From CAVTND01 sp963735955 (lineage in GTDB: Bacteria > Pseudomonadota > Gammaproteobacteria > Burkholderiales > Burkholderiaceae_F), in contig CAVTND010000004.1 of NCBI GenBank assembly GCA_963735955.1, positions 1-64,000 on the forward strand: a stretch of DNA of 64,000 bases, read 5' to 3'. Below the pieces are notes generated by a model that made no database searches, had not been told where the DNA came from, and was given only the letters and a program-made list of their open reading frames with translations. This document shows positions 37,601 through 47,666 of the stretch, one piece after another. Made by a program: the position numbers and the translations under genes. Numbering within the stretch: the first letter of the stretch is position 1; every line of letters starts with the position of its first letter.

Positions 37601-38887
37601 TTCACGATCGGCTTGCTGCGTAATTTCGAGGGACTGGTCGCGCGTTACCGCGCTGCGCTCGATCGCTGCCAGAAGGCAGTCAGCGCGATCGAGTCCAACA
37701 CCGCATTGCTGGGACGGCGCCTCCCGGTTGTCGAGCGTGAACTCGCGGAGGCGCGTCAGGACGTGGCAACAGCGCGCGCCCTGCTGGCCGAAGACGAGCA
37801 ACGCGCGGCTAGCGTCAATGCTCGGCGCGATGCAATCATCGCGGAGCATGTGCAGTTCCTCGCCTTTGCGCGGCCCCGATTCGGCAAGCGGCTGGAGCCC
37901 TTGCCCGCGCGCGCGCTCGACAACGCATTTGAACCCGATGCCGTGCCGGCCTGTTTCGCGCAGCACGACGATGCGCCGGTCGAAGTGCTGCAGATGCTGC
38001 GCCTGATCCGGCAGGCGCCGGTCGCGTGGTTCCCGCAGGCCCGCAGCCTGCTCGATCTGATCGACCGGGCACCGCAGCTGGATCGACTGTCGCAACTGGT
38101 CAGGCAGCCCTTGCCCCAGTTCACGCTGTCTGCCGTCTCCTCCGCACCGCTGGTCGCGGCCTCGCAGCAACTCGCGCTGTCCCATAGTGCAGTGCTGGCG
38201 GCGGTTCGCCTCGAGGCACAAGCGACGGCACTCACGACCAGCGCTTCCGATAATCGTGTACAGCTGTCGCGCGTGGCGTCGCTGGCCGACCTGTCTTCGA
38301 TCTTCGAGCATGCAGTGTTGTCGCGCCGCGCGGTGCAGGAATATGAACGCATCGCTCAGGTCGCGGCTTGCCTGCATTCCAGGCTCGGCGAGGTCAAGCC
38401 GGCGCTGCGCATGGTCTGGGCCGAGCGCTTCAGCCAGTTCGATGCACCGGCCAATCTCGGCGATCTTTCGCTGCTGCCGCGCATTGGGGAAGTGCCGGCC
38501 GAGCTACGCGAGGACATCGTTGAACTCGCGTCCTGGCTGCGCGGCCGCGCCGCGCGTGACGAGCCGCGCGCGCAGGCGCTGATCAACGATCTGCTGCGCG
38601 TGTGCCTGCTGGCTGCCAGCCATTCGCCGGTCAACGAGATTGTCACCGGGCGCGTCCTGCGACCCGTGCCGCTGCTGCCCGGTGTACTGGTGCCGATCCG
38701 GCCTTCGCTGCTCGACAAGGTGCGGCTGGGACAGGCAGTGCAGTTCTTCGACGCCGGCCGCGTGACGGCCACCGCAGTGGTCGACGATTTGCAGGCCGAC
38801 ACCGCCCAGGTGCGAGTCATTCATGCCGAGTCGAACACGCAGGCGACCGAGGCCATGTCGGTCCGGTTCCAGACCACGCTCGCGTGA
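34684..38887 (+). CDS. Very large eCIS protein (motif copy 3 plus coiled coil), one frameshift
   Basis: The N-terminus has NPFPGRSLTARALTGEQAHR, then LNRTLSAGIVQGLGLAF, the third, most diverged copy of the shared motif. Frame one continues to about residue 895; frame two begins at about 37364 (MATRVEVTQRLADAELDLDE). No stop separates them and no ribosome site precedes that ATG, so a single protein of about 1400 residues is likely; two proteins are the alternative. In the second part, residues read as a long coiled coil (QKAVSAIESNTALLGRRLPV, then VERELAEARQDVATARALLA). Size and coiled coil recall the tape-measure or fibre proteins (Pvc14/Pvc13), but I see no diagnostic domain. Confidence 0.65.
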
Positions 38888-38891
38888 GGCG

Positions 38892-40128
38892 ATGGCGCGC
38901 GATCCGTTGACCATCCGAAGGCTGCATGTGACTGCGCGGACTCCGCTTGCTTCGCCCGTGGGTTTTGCGGCGCGGATCGAGGATGCGCTGCGCACGTCGA
39001 GCCTGCCGGCCGAGTGGAAAGGGCGGCTCGTGCTGATCCGTCACCTGCGAGTGCGCGCCAACGAGCGCTGGCCTGCGCATCTGCTGGCAAGGAAGATCGA
39101 GGCTGGCTTGAGCGACGGCGCGATGCATCCCGAGCCAGGCAACCGGGCGGGCGCGGATGCACAGGCCGTATGGTTTGCCGACGAAGCCAGCGCGCGTCTG
39201 GCACTGATTGAACGTCTGGCGCGGAGCCGGGATGTTTCCGCCTGGTTCTGGCAACGATTGCTGCCCGTGCACGCAGATGTCGCTCGCCAGATCGCGCAGC
39301 TGCTCACCGCTCGCGGCGACCAGATGCTGGCCGTGGAAGAACGTGTCGGATATTTCGCCGATGCATGCCGCGCGATTGCAGACCCGGCACTGATCGACCG
39401 CACGATCGCTCATCTCGACAGTGCGGAGTTGCGATGGCTGCTTCCGGAGCCTGTGCGACGTGAGTTGATCAGAACCCGCACGGACAGCTCAGGACAAGCT
39501 CAGGGCGGCGAGCGAAGCGAACCGCCGCAATCCGGCACGAGCACGTCTGAGGAGTCCGAGCTAAGGTCGATCGCGCAACACCTTGCACGCGCCGCACTGC
39601 GGGTCTCCGTCGCAGTCACAGCGGCAATCACAGCGGCCGGAATCGCACGATTACAGACTGACCGCGCTCGACCGGCGCGAGGAGCATTCGACTTCGCTGG
39701 AGAGTGAGGGCGCGGTCAGCGAATGGGCCGGACTGTTCTTTGTGCTCAACCTGTCCAGACAAGTAGGCCACCAGAATGGCTTCACCGTGGACTGGCTGCG
39801 TCAGATTGCGATGCTGCTGCGAATCGACGTCGCCGATCCGATGCACGCAGTACTTGATGAACTCGACCATGGCGGTGCGCGGGAGTGCGAAGCGCATCAA
39901 GGCGAGCCGGCGCCACTGCGCGAACTCCGGCTTGCCTGCCTGCAAGCGACGCGCCAGCCACTGCGCCGCGTGCTGCGTCGCACTGGTCGCATCCGCCTGG
40001 GCCGGACCCAGCTGATCGTCGCGCTCCCGCTGGCCGGAGTCAGCCTGCCTGTCCGCATCGCCGGGCTCGACATCGATCCCGGCTGGGTTGCCGCGCTGGG
40101 GCGCGTCGTGCGCTTCGAATACGACTGA
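38892..40128 (+). CDS. eCIS-associated protein of unknown function, frameshifted
   Basis: The first frame gives about 250 residues (LTIRRLHVTARTPLASPVGF, RLVLIRHLRVRANERWPAHL, WFWQRLLPVHADVARQIAQL). A second frame contributes GAVSEWAGLFFVLNLSRQVG and a C-terminal RIRLGRTQLIVALPLAGVSL, ending at 40128. The shift lies near 39650, where DYRLTALDRREE replaces a low-information stretch. Proteins with the SEWAGLFFLLN block sit just before the ATPase gene in other eCIS loci. Combined length is about 410 residues. Role unknown. Confidence 0.6.
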
Positions 40129-40146
40129 GAAATCGATCGTTCCTCG

Positions 40147-42048
40147 ATGAAGTCGACCGACCTTCCGACCGACGCGCGGCAAACGCCAGCGATCCGTTCA
40201 ATCGCACTGGCTGCGTTGCGCGAACTGATCGACGCATCCTCGTCGGAGCATCCATTGTTCGGCTTCGTCGATGGCGCCTTCGCGGAGTGCGGTGGATCCG
40301 GGTGGAGTCAGTCCTTCTCGGATTGGCTGGCCACTTCCGAACATCGACTCGCCTTTGCCGCGCGCTGTTTCGATCTGGATCCGGCCCAGGCCATGGCGGT
40401 TGCGATCGCCGCGCAAGCGGAGATCGATCCTGCATTCGCGCGCGTCATCGCATGGCTGCAGTCGCCGGTAGCCGGCGGGCGGCCGACGCTGGGACTGCTG
40501 GCCGCCGCGGTCGCACCGATCGCAGGGCGCGGCGACGTGCTTGCGCTGAAGCACGGCCGAGCCGCGGCGCTGGAACTGCTGACGTGGTCCGACGCCGATG
40601 ATGTGCTCGCTGCGCAGGAAGCGCGTGTTCCGGACGCTGTGCTGTGCGCACTCGGCGTCGATGCGCAGGCACCGTCCGGTACGGACGAATGCGCTGCGGA
40701 AGCGCCATGTCGATCACAGCGGGTCATGCTGGACGGTGCGGTGAGTGCATTGCGGCGCATCGGCATGCCGCTGGTGCTGCGCTCACCTGATCCCGACGAG
40801 GCACGCAGCGCCGCCGCCTATGTCGCGGGACAGCTCGGGCGCCCGATCTGGATTGAGCGTCCCGCCTGGCCGCCGGGACTCGCTGCCGCGTGCGCAATCA
40901 AAGGCCACATCCCTGTCTTCACCGTCGTCGCGGCGCCTGGCGAGCGCGTCCAGATCCCGGAGCCGCGTGTTTCGCATCTGCCCTTGCTCGTAGTCACAGG
41001 AAGCGACGGCGCGGTGAGCGTCGGGAGCGCAACCTGCGCGGAGCTGACGCTTCCGTTGCCGACGCCCATAGAACGTAGCGATCGTTGGAAGATGCGTGGC
41101 TTCGCACCACCGGTTGCCGATACCCTGGCTTCGCGCTGGCGTTGCTCGGTGGCCCGCATCGACGCGCTGGCGACCGCCGCCTGCTTCGAGGCCGCCGGTC
41201 GCGGTGCCTTGCCGAGCGAAGACGATGTCGCAGTCGCCGCGCGCGTCCGCGATGCCGGGATGTTTGACGGCGTTGGCCGTTTGCTGCCAACCGATGTTAG
41301 TGACTCTGACTTGGTCTTGCCGGAATCGACTCGGTCCGAGCTGCTGCGGCTTGCAGGCCGATGCCGCGTGCGCGAGCGAATGCCGGTCGCGATGCGCGGC
41401 GCTGCGGCTTGCGCAGTGCGCGTTCTATTTGCCGGGCCGACCGGCACCGGCAAATCGCTCGCCGCGCGCTGGTTGGCAGCAAAGCTGGGACTGCCGCTCA
41501 TCGCAATCGACCTCGCCGCGCTGACCAGCAAGTGGGTCGGCGAAACGGAGAAGAACCTCGCGCAGGTCTTCTCGCGCGCCGAAGGAAGCTCGGCGATCCT
41601 GCTGTTTGACGAAGCGGACTCCGTGTTTGGCTCTCGCACTGATGTCGGCTCGGCCAACGACCGCTTCGCCAACAACCAGACCAACTACCTGCTGGCACGG
41701 ATGGAGAGTTTCGACGGCATCGTCGTGCTGACCAGCAACAGCCGGCAACGCATCGACAATGCATTCCTGCGCAGGCTCGATGTGGTCATCGAATTCGGTG
41801 TTCCGGGTCCCCAGGAGCGGCGCCGCCTGTGGGAGCGTCACCTGGGACCGGCAGCGGAACAAGGATTCATCGAGCGCATGGCAGGCGCAATTGATCTGCC
41901 GGGTGGCAGTGTCGCCGGCGCGGCGCTTTCCGCGCGTGCGCTTGCGCTCGCCGAAGGACGGGCACTGACCGCAGACGATGTCGTGCTGGCACTGCGCGCC
42001 GAGTACCAGAAGCTGGGCCGCACGGTGCCCGCCGAGCTTCGCGTCTGA
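40147..42048 (+). CDS. AAA+ ATPase of the eCIS (Pvc15-like)
   Basis: The 633-residue protein has a variable N-terminal half and a C-terminal AAA+ module: Walker A GPTGTGKS (about residue 431), Walker B LLFDEAD (about 486), sensor-1 VLTSNS and the arginine-finger helix NAFLRRLD. The pore-loop motif LTSKWVGETEKNLAQVF is also present. In PVC/Afp systems this ATPase is conserved and is thought to remodel or load cargo rather than recycle the sheath as ClpV does. It directly precedes the cargo genes, in keeping with such a role. Confidence 0.9.
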   Translation: MKSTDLPTDARQTPAIRSIALAALRELIDASSSEHPLFGFVDGAFAECGGSGWSQSFSDWLATSEHRLAFAARCFDLDPAQAMAVAIAAQAEIDPAFARVIAWLQSPVAGGRPTLGLLAAAVAPIAGRGDVLALKHGRAAALELLTWSDADDVLAAQEARVPDAVLCALGVDAQAPSGTDECAAEAPCRSQRVMLDGAVSALRRIGMPLVLRSPDPDEARSAAAYVAGQLGRPIWIERPAWPPGLAAACAIKGHIPVFTVVAAPGERVQIPEPRVSHLPLLVVTGSDGAVSVGSATCAELTLPLPTPIERSDRWKMRGFAPPVADTLASRWRCSVARIDALATAACFEAAGRGALPSEDDVAVAARVRDAGMFDGVGRLLPTDVSDSDLVLPESTRSELLRLAGRCRVRERMPVAMRGAAACAVRVLFAGPTGTGKSLAARWLAAKLGLPLIAIDLAALTSKWVGETEKNLAQVFSRAEGSSAILLFDEADSVFGSRTDVGSANDRFANNQTNYLLARMESFDGIVVLTSNSRQRIDNAFLRRLDVVIEFGVPGPQERRRLWERHLGPAAEQGFIERMAGAIDLPGGSVAGAALSARALALAEGRALTADDVVLALRAEYQKLGRTVPAELRV

Positions 42049-42072
42049 GCGGGCCGGAACGCCGGACTCCCG

Positions 42073-44469
42073 ATGACGCTCGCACGCCGGAAGCAATCGC
42101 CGGAGTCACGTGGCGACGCGGCTGCCGAACAGCGAAAGAAAGCGAGACGAATCGACCCGACCAGAATGCCGGCCCGGACGGCCACGGTGCAGCTTTGCGT
42201 CGCCGCGCGCGCAGGCCTCGGACGCCCGCTCCAGTCCGAACCTCACGAAGTCGAAGCCAACCGCATCGCTGATCTCGTGGCAGACGGCGCGCCGCTCGAC
42301 CCCGGCGCATCGTTGCTGCCGGTCGCAGGCGACGCGTCGGTTCCTGCTGCCGTCGAGTCGACGCTTCATACATCAGCCCTCGGGCTCGATGCCGCGACGC
42401 GCGCGTTCATGGAGGACAGTTTCGGCCGCGACTTCAGCCAAGTGCGGCTGCATGCGGATGCTGACGCGAGCGAGGCGTGCGCGGGCGCTAGGAGCGCGCG
42501 CGTTCACCTTCGGCCCGCACGTCGTGTTCGGCCGCGGCGCGGATGCGAATTCGCGCGACGGTCGCCCACCTGCTCGCGCACGAGTTGACGCACGTTGCGC
42601 AGCAGGGATTTGCGCCCCCGAAGGGTTCGGCTGCCGCTGCCGCAGGCCGGCCGGCTCTGGCACTGCAACCGGACAAAGCCGTCGACGATCCACAGGCCAA
42701 GCTCGACGCGCCGTCGATGAAGCGCTGGCAGACGCTCGACAACGAGATGGGCAATCTGGGTTTCAAGGTCGGGATGGCCGAACAGACGTCGCCCACGGCG
42801 ATCCGCGCGCAGTTCCTGGTCGAGCTCCGCGCGCTTCAGCTACGGCTCGCCCAGGTCAGCGACGCGAGCGCGCTTGGACCGATCGAAACCGACTTCGCGC
42901 GCTGGAAGACGCGGTTCTTCGACACGTCGGCAAAGGCCGATGAGAAGTGGGGCGAACTCGACGAGCGAACCGAGAAGGAACTCAAGCGCCTCGGCGAGAG
43001 CACCAGCTCAGCCTGGCGTGATCGCGTACCGCGAGTTGAGCGAAGAGTACGAGAAAACGAAGAAGCGTATCGGCAAGATCGACAACGAGCACCGGGTCAC
43101 CGACGATTACGTGACTTTGAAGGCCATGCTCGACGCCGACTCGCATCTCTGGGTCGGGAGCTGCGCGCCGCCCGCGACCGCGTGAAGGAACTCGAGCAGA
43201 TGCTGCGCGTCGTAAGCACGCTGCGGGCATCGGGGCAGGATGACGACAAGCTCGTTCCCGGCTGGTTCGATCGCTGCGCCGAGGAGACGGACCGGCTGAC
43301 GCTGCTCGCGAAGAACTCGCCGAAGCGCGATACGCGTGTTGAGTTCGAAGCGCTCGAGAAGCAGCTGCGCGAGCGCCAGTACGACACCTACCTGGACGAA
43401 GCCGCGCAAGAAAGGCCTGATCGAGAAGGGCTTCGACTTCGTCAAGGGCGCGCTGTCGGCGGTGATCGATCCGCTGATCGAGGCCGGCAAGCAGGCCGTC
43501 GATCTCGGCCAGATCGCGCTGCACTTCGTCAGCTTCACCTACTACGAGCCCAGCTTCGTCAGCGACACCGCCAAGGCGGCAGAGCAGGGCGCGACGACCT
43601 CGGATCTGCTGAAGGGCATGGTCAAGGGTCTGCTCGAAACGCCGGAACGCCTGTGGAAGGCGATCGAGAGCGGAGACTGGGAAGCGATCGGCCGCGAAGC
43701 CGCGAACCTGTACCTGCTCGCCAAAACCGGCAAGGACGGTGCTGCGATCGCGGCGCGCTGGTTGCCGCTGATCCGCGCGCGCGCGGCCGGCCTGCGCGGC
43801 GGCATGGCCGGCGCGGCCGCGGTCGAGGTGCTGAAGATCGCAAAGCGCGAGGGCGTCGTGATCCGTTTCCGCCCGGTCGAGAAGGTCGGGATCAAACTGC
43901 GCAAAGCCGGCCATCCGGCCAAGCCAGAGTACCTGAAGATGAAGTCGATCAAGGAGGTCGACACCTACCTCGGCGCCGACAAGGCTGACATCGGCAAGGT
44001 CGGCTACTTCAAGCCGAAGATGCCGTCGAACCTTAAGTCGCTCGACACCAAGCTGCAGGCGCAAATCAAGTCGCGCTTCGATGCGCGCTTCGACGAGTGG
44101 CATACCTACCGCGACCAGGTGAAGAGCCTGCAGGACAAGGGACTGGTCGAGCACAAGGGCAACGTGCTGGTCGAGCCCTCGTCAGGCAAGGCGTTCACCA
44201 GCGACTACGATTTGTTCGACATCCGCAAGAAGACCGAGACCGGCGAGTCGATCGAGTTCGACGATCTTCGGAAGAGCTCGCAGAGGAAGCTGAAGGACAA
44301 GCCGATCGACGTGCAACACGGCGCGCATCTGGACTGGAGGGAGATTCCGGCCGGGCAGGCCGAGGGCTACGCGAAGATCATTCTCGAAGCGCGGCCCGGA
44401 AAGAACGCCCAGCCGTTGATCGAATTCCATCCGGATGGACGCATCCGCTACACGTACTTCGTCGACTGA
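42073..44469 (+). CDS. eCIS cargo: DUF4157 core plus ExoY/edema-factor-like nucleotidyl cyclase, several frameshifts
   Basis: The N-terminal part holds the eCIS-core/DUF4157 domain (LDAATRAFMEDSFGRDFSQV, then HELTHVAQQ at 42579-42605), which marks cargo of these systems. A long helical middle follows. The last 220 codons carry a set of residues matching the ExoY/CyaA edema-factor cyclases: FRPVEKVGIKLRKAGHPAKP and KMKS (positions of the two catalytic lysines, 43868-43947), TSDYDLFD (two metal-binding Asp, 44200-44220) and VQHGAHLDW (catalytic His at 44317). The frame breaks near 42505, 42572, 43012, 43150 and 43408, each bridged by continuous homology. Corrected length is near 795 residues. 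Predicted action: cNMP synthesis inside a target cell. The cyclase call is by motif, not alignment. Confidence 0.72.
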
Positions 44470-44488
44470 GGCGAATGGAGAGTGCGTG

Positions 44489-45649
44489 ATGAGCATGTGC
44501 CGGCAGCACTCGACAGCCTCCAGTACCGAACTTGCGCCCGCCGCCAGCCCGCGGAGAAGCGCTGTGGCGAGAACGACGAACCGGAGCGGGCTCCCGCTCT
44601 TCGCCCGGCTCGCGCGCGAAGAGGCGCAGTCGCCGATGGTGTTGCGCAAGGCGGGCTGCGGATGCGGCAGCTGTGCGGAGTGCGCCGGGCGTGTCCTGCG
44701 GCTCAGCGAGCCGTTCGATGCAGTGGAGCGCGAGGCCGACGAGATGGCCGACCAGGTGCTGCGCAGCGCCGATACCGCCCAGCGTTCATGCGGCGTCGCC
44801 GCGACGGCGTCGGGACAGGCTTCCGGCATGGTTCCGGCCGGCGGCGGCCCGCTCGATGCGGTGACGCGTGCCTGGATGGAGCCGCGCTTCGGCGCCGACT
44901 TCGGCAGCGTGCGCGTTCATGAGGGGACGGCGGCGGCGAGCCACGCAGCCAGCGTGTCCGCCCGTGCCTACACGGTCGGCGAGCATGTGGTCTTCGGTGC
45001 CGGCCAGTATCAACCCGGCAACGAGTCGGGCCGTCGGCTGCTTGCGCACGAGTTGGCGCACGTCGTTCAGCAGCGTGCCGGCAAGGTCGGCGCAGCGGTT
45101 CTGCGCAAGTCGAGCTTCAAGAGCTGCACCGGCAATCAGCCCGCGCAGCTCGACGCTGCGGTTGCGACCGCGGAGACCGCGATGAGCGGAGCCGCAAGCG
45201 TCGTCGCCGGCGCGTACGGGCGTCCGGCGCACGTGACGGCAGCGAACAAGCAACTCCTGCTCGATCACTTCCACACGACGAGCAAGGGTGACATGAGGGA
45301 CATCCTCCACACCTACGTTTCGATTCAGGCGGCTTTCCGGAAGGGTCTGAGCCTGCAGTGCGAGTCGACGTGTCCAACGACGGCCACAACCCAGACCTGT
45401 GGGTACGCCTACAACCACCAGTGGTTCGGCGGCAGCGGGCCGATCCACATCTGCTTCGATCCCGCCGGCTGCGACTTCGCGACCACGCCGGCGCCGAACC
45501 AGACCGCGCTGGTGATCCACGAGGCCGCACACCGGCATGCCGGGATCGATGACAAGGCCTACCGCTGGGAGCCGGCCTATCCGACACTGAGTGCGAATCA
45601 GGCCAAGGACAACGCAGACAGTTACGCCTGGTTCGCTACGCTTGTGTAG
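44489..45649 (+). CDS. eCIS cargo: DUF4157 core plus M35-like metallopeptidase
   Basis: The 386-residue protein has a Cys-rich N-terminal motif (RKAGCGCGSCAECAG), the DUF4157 domain (VTRAWMEPRFGADFGSVRVH, then HELAHVVQQ) and a C-terminal zinc-protease domain. The latter contains HEAAH at 45518-45532, preceded by a strand IHICFDPAG and followed by GIDDKAYRW and NADSYAWFA; the HExxH plus late NADxY pattern is that of aspzincins (deuterolysin and Lys-specific metalloendopeptidase). The ATG at 44489 follows GGAG. It would be carried by the particle and cut proteins in the target; the substrate is unknown. Confidence 0.8.
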   Translation: MSMCRQHSTASSTELAPAASPRRSAVARTTNRSGLPLFARLAREEAQSPMVLRKAGCGCGSCAECAGRVLRLSEPFDAVEREADEMADQVLRSADTAQRSCGVAATASGQASGMVPAGGGPLDAVTRAWMEPRFGADFGSVRVHEGTAAASHAASVSARAYTVGEHVVFGAGQYQPGNESGRRLLAHELAHVVQQRAGKVGAAVLRKSSFKSCTGNQPAQLDAAVATAETAMSGAASVVAGAYGRPAHVTAANKQLLLDHFHTTSKGDMRDILHTYVSIQAAFRKGLSLQCESTCPTTATTQTCGYAYNHQWFGGSGPIHICFDPAGCDFATTPAPNQTALVIHEAAHRHAGIDDKAYRWEPAYPTLSANQAKDNADSYAWFATLV

Positions 45650-45671
45650 AGGAAAGGACTAGGGTCCGCAC

Positions 45672-47141
45672 ATGCAGGCGCAGCAGCACAGGTCCGCGGA
45701 AGGCGCTCAAGCCAGGACGGCCGAAGTGCGTGCTGGCGCTCGCGCTCGCCGCGGATCGACCGGCAGCGATGAACTTCCACTGTTCCTTGCGCGTGGGCGC
45801 GCGGGTATTGAAGCGCCGCTGCTGCTCCGCAAGTCCTGCGGCGGCGATTGCGCGTGTGCAGCCTGCAAGGAGCGAGGCGTCCAGTCGAGCCAGCCCGGTG
45901 ACCCTCTCGAGCTCGAGGCGGACACGATGGCCGACCAGGTGATGCGCAAGGCCGCCGCACCTGTACAGCGGGCGTCGGGCAGCGTCGGCTCCGCGTCCGA
46001 GCCGCATTCCGGCGTCGTCCCCGCCGGTGGCTGCGAACTCGACGCGGCAACCCGTGCCTTCATGGAGCCGCGGTTCGGCTTCGATTTCTCCAGGGTCCGC
46101 GTCCATGACGGGCCGGCCGGCGCGCAGTCAGCGCGCGAGGTGAGCGCGCGCGCCTACACGGTGGGGCACCACCTGGTGTTCGGGGCAGGGGAGTACGCGC
46201 CCACGACGCACGAAGGACGTCGCCTGATCGCTCATGAATTGGCTCACGTGGTCCAGCAGGCCAGCGGCGGAGGCGAGCCTCTGCTTCAGCGCGACGTGAA
46301 GAAGGAGGAAACGAAGGACCCGAAGCAGGCTGCACCGACTTCGCAGGACCTGGCCGTTGTTTTCGGGGACGATGAAGGGCTTTCGACCATGGCCTCGGTG
46401 CTCGCCAAGGATGTCCCGGTGGTGGTTGTCAGAACCGCTGATGATCTGGCGAAAGAGCTGAAGCGAATCAAGGGACCCTTGAAGACCCTGTATTTCTTCG
46501 CGCACATGACTCCGGAGGGCGACCTGATGTTCCATACGCCCGGCAAGCAGGACTATGTGCCGGCGGAGAAGATCGCGGAGAAGGTCAAGGGTGCGGTGCA
46601 GGTCGAGAATCTCAATTTCCAGGGCTGCGGCATCGCGCAGGCACCGGCGGAGATGAACAGGATCGCGGTCTCGCTCAAAGCCACGCGGGCGAGGGGCTCG
46701 ACCTGCACTCTCGTCGAGCAGACAGCTCCGCCCGTGAAGGTCGACGGCAAGCCGATCATTCGGCCGGAGCAACTGCTAGACAAGAACGTCAAGGCCGCCT
46801 TCGAGAAAGGCTTGAAACAGGCGCGCGACCTGTTCGTGGACAAGAAGAAGAAGTGCATCCTCAACGACACGGTCGATGGCTACTTCCAGGCCGGCGGCAA
46901 GCTGATCGCGCACTGGGCCAACCCCGGGTCGATGGCCGACGAGACGGGATGGGACGACACGAAGTCCATCTGCTACAAGGACCTCAAGACCGTGCAGCTC
47001 GATCCGACCCAGAAGCTGCCGGTGATCGATGAGAACGATTGCAAGCTCATCGAGCTGAGCAAAAGAAGCCATAGGTCGCCGACCCAGCACTATCGCTACC
47101 GCTTCGGCCTCGCCAAAGTCATCGAGGCATGGAAGGAGTGA
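45672..47141 (+). CDS. eCIS cargo: DUF4157 core plus His/Cys domain (possibly caspase-fold)
   Basis: The 489-residue protein shares the Cys-rich motif (RKSCGGDCACAACKE) and DUF4157 domain (TRAFMEPRFGFDFSRVRVHD, then HELAHVVQQ) of its neighbour. The C-terminal 280 residues differ: DLAVVFGDDEG, then a strand LKTLYFFAHMTPEGDL with a His (46503-46505) and, 40 residues later, VENLNFQGCGIAQAP with a Cys (46626-46628). Such a His-then-Cys order at strand ends fits clan CD (caspase/CHAT/clostripain-like) peptidases. The far C-terminus has further conserved-looking Cys residues. Cargo status is well supported; the enzyme call is tentative. It is the last plus-strand gene of the locus. Confidence 0.75.
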   Translation: MQAQQHRSAEGAQARTAEVRAGARARRGSTGSDELPLFLARGRAGIEAPLLLRKSCGGDCACAACKERGVQSSQPGDPLELEADTMADQVMRKAAAPVQRASGSVGSASEPHSGVVPAGGCELDAATRAFMEPRFGFDFSRVRVHDGPAGAQSAREVSARAYTVGHHLVFGAGEYAPTTHEGRRLIAHELAHVVQQASGGGEPLLQRDVKKEETKDPKQAAPTSQDLAVVFGDDEGLSTMASVLAKDVPVVVVRTADDLAKELKRIKGPLKTLYFFAHMTPEGDLMFHTPGKQDYVPAEKIAEKVKGAVQVENLNFQGCGIAQAPAEMNRIAVSLKATRARGSTCTLVEQTAPPVKVDGKPIIRPEQLLDKNVKAAFEKGLKQARDLFVDKKKKCILNDTVDGYFQAGGKLIAHWANPGSMADETGWDDTKSICYKDLKTVQLDPTQKLPVIDENDCKLIELSKRSHRSPTQHYRYRFGLAKVIEAWKE

Positions 47142-47158
47142 GGATTGCGATCGCGCGG

Positions 47159-47666
47159 TCAGGGCGTCGGAGCGTCGACCAGATACCCGCGCAGCGTGAT
47201 TCGTGCGCCCGCGCAACGGACCCCGTGTGCAAAGATCGAGTCGCCGGTGTCGACGATCGCCCCGCTCGTCATCGCGATGTGCGAGACGATCGGATTCTCC
47301 GCGAATGCCGTGCCGGCGTGCCCGCCCAGCGTGATCAGTGGAATCGCGATCGGATTGGCGAAGCCGTGCTCCCGGAACAGGTTGAAGTCGCCGTACGGCT
47401 GGCCGCGGCGTCGCTCAGCGAATACTGGAAGTCGGTCAGGACGAGGACCCGTCCCCTGGGAACGAACCATGGATTCTCGACGGTTCCATTGCGCAAGACG
47501 CGCGAGAACCGAAATCCTGAAGCTGCGTCTCGGTCTGACTCGCGAGGTGCACGTGATCGTCGATCGCGACGCCGGAGTGCGAGTAGCCTGCACATGCAGC
47601 GGTGCTCAGCGCGATCGCGGCGGACAACGCGATCGGCAAGCGGCTCGCAATGCGTCTGTCTCCCAT
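47159..47666 (-). CDS. Putative lipoprotein of unknown function, two frameshifts
   Basis: Three minus-strand frames join into one product: a signal peptide with lipobox-like end (ALSAAIALSTAACAG), then HVHLASQTETQLQDFGFRFS, VLRNGTVENPWFVPRGRVLV and LFREHGFANPIAIPLITLGG. The switch points are near 47515 and 47400. No known family is recognised; the strands suggest a small beta-rich envelope protein of about 168 residues. It is convergent with the cargo genes, leaving 17 bases between the stops, so it is not part of the eCIS operon. Confidence 0.55.

Noticed and set aside
42579..42605. HELTHVAQQ as the catalytic zinc-protease site of the first cargo
   Set aside because: This HExxH belongs to the DUF4157 core itself, shared by all three cargos, and is not taken as the effector activity.
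15657..47141. Prophage or R-type tailocin
   Set aside because: No integrase, capsid, portal, terminase, lysis or repressor genes. DUF4255, the AAA ATPase and DUF4157 cargos are eCIS markers.
15657..47141. Type VI secretion system
   Set aside because: No TssB/TssC pair, TssJLM membrane complex or ClpV; the sheath is a single-chain type.
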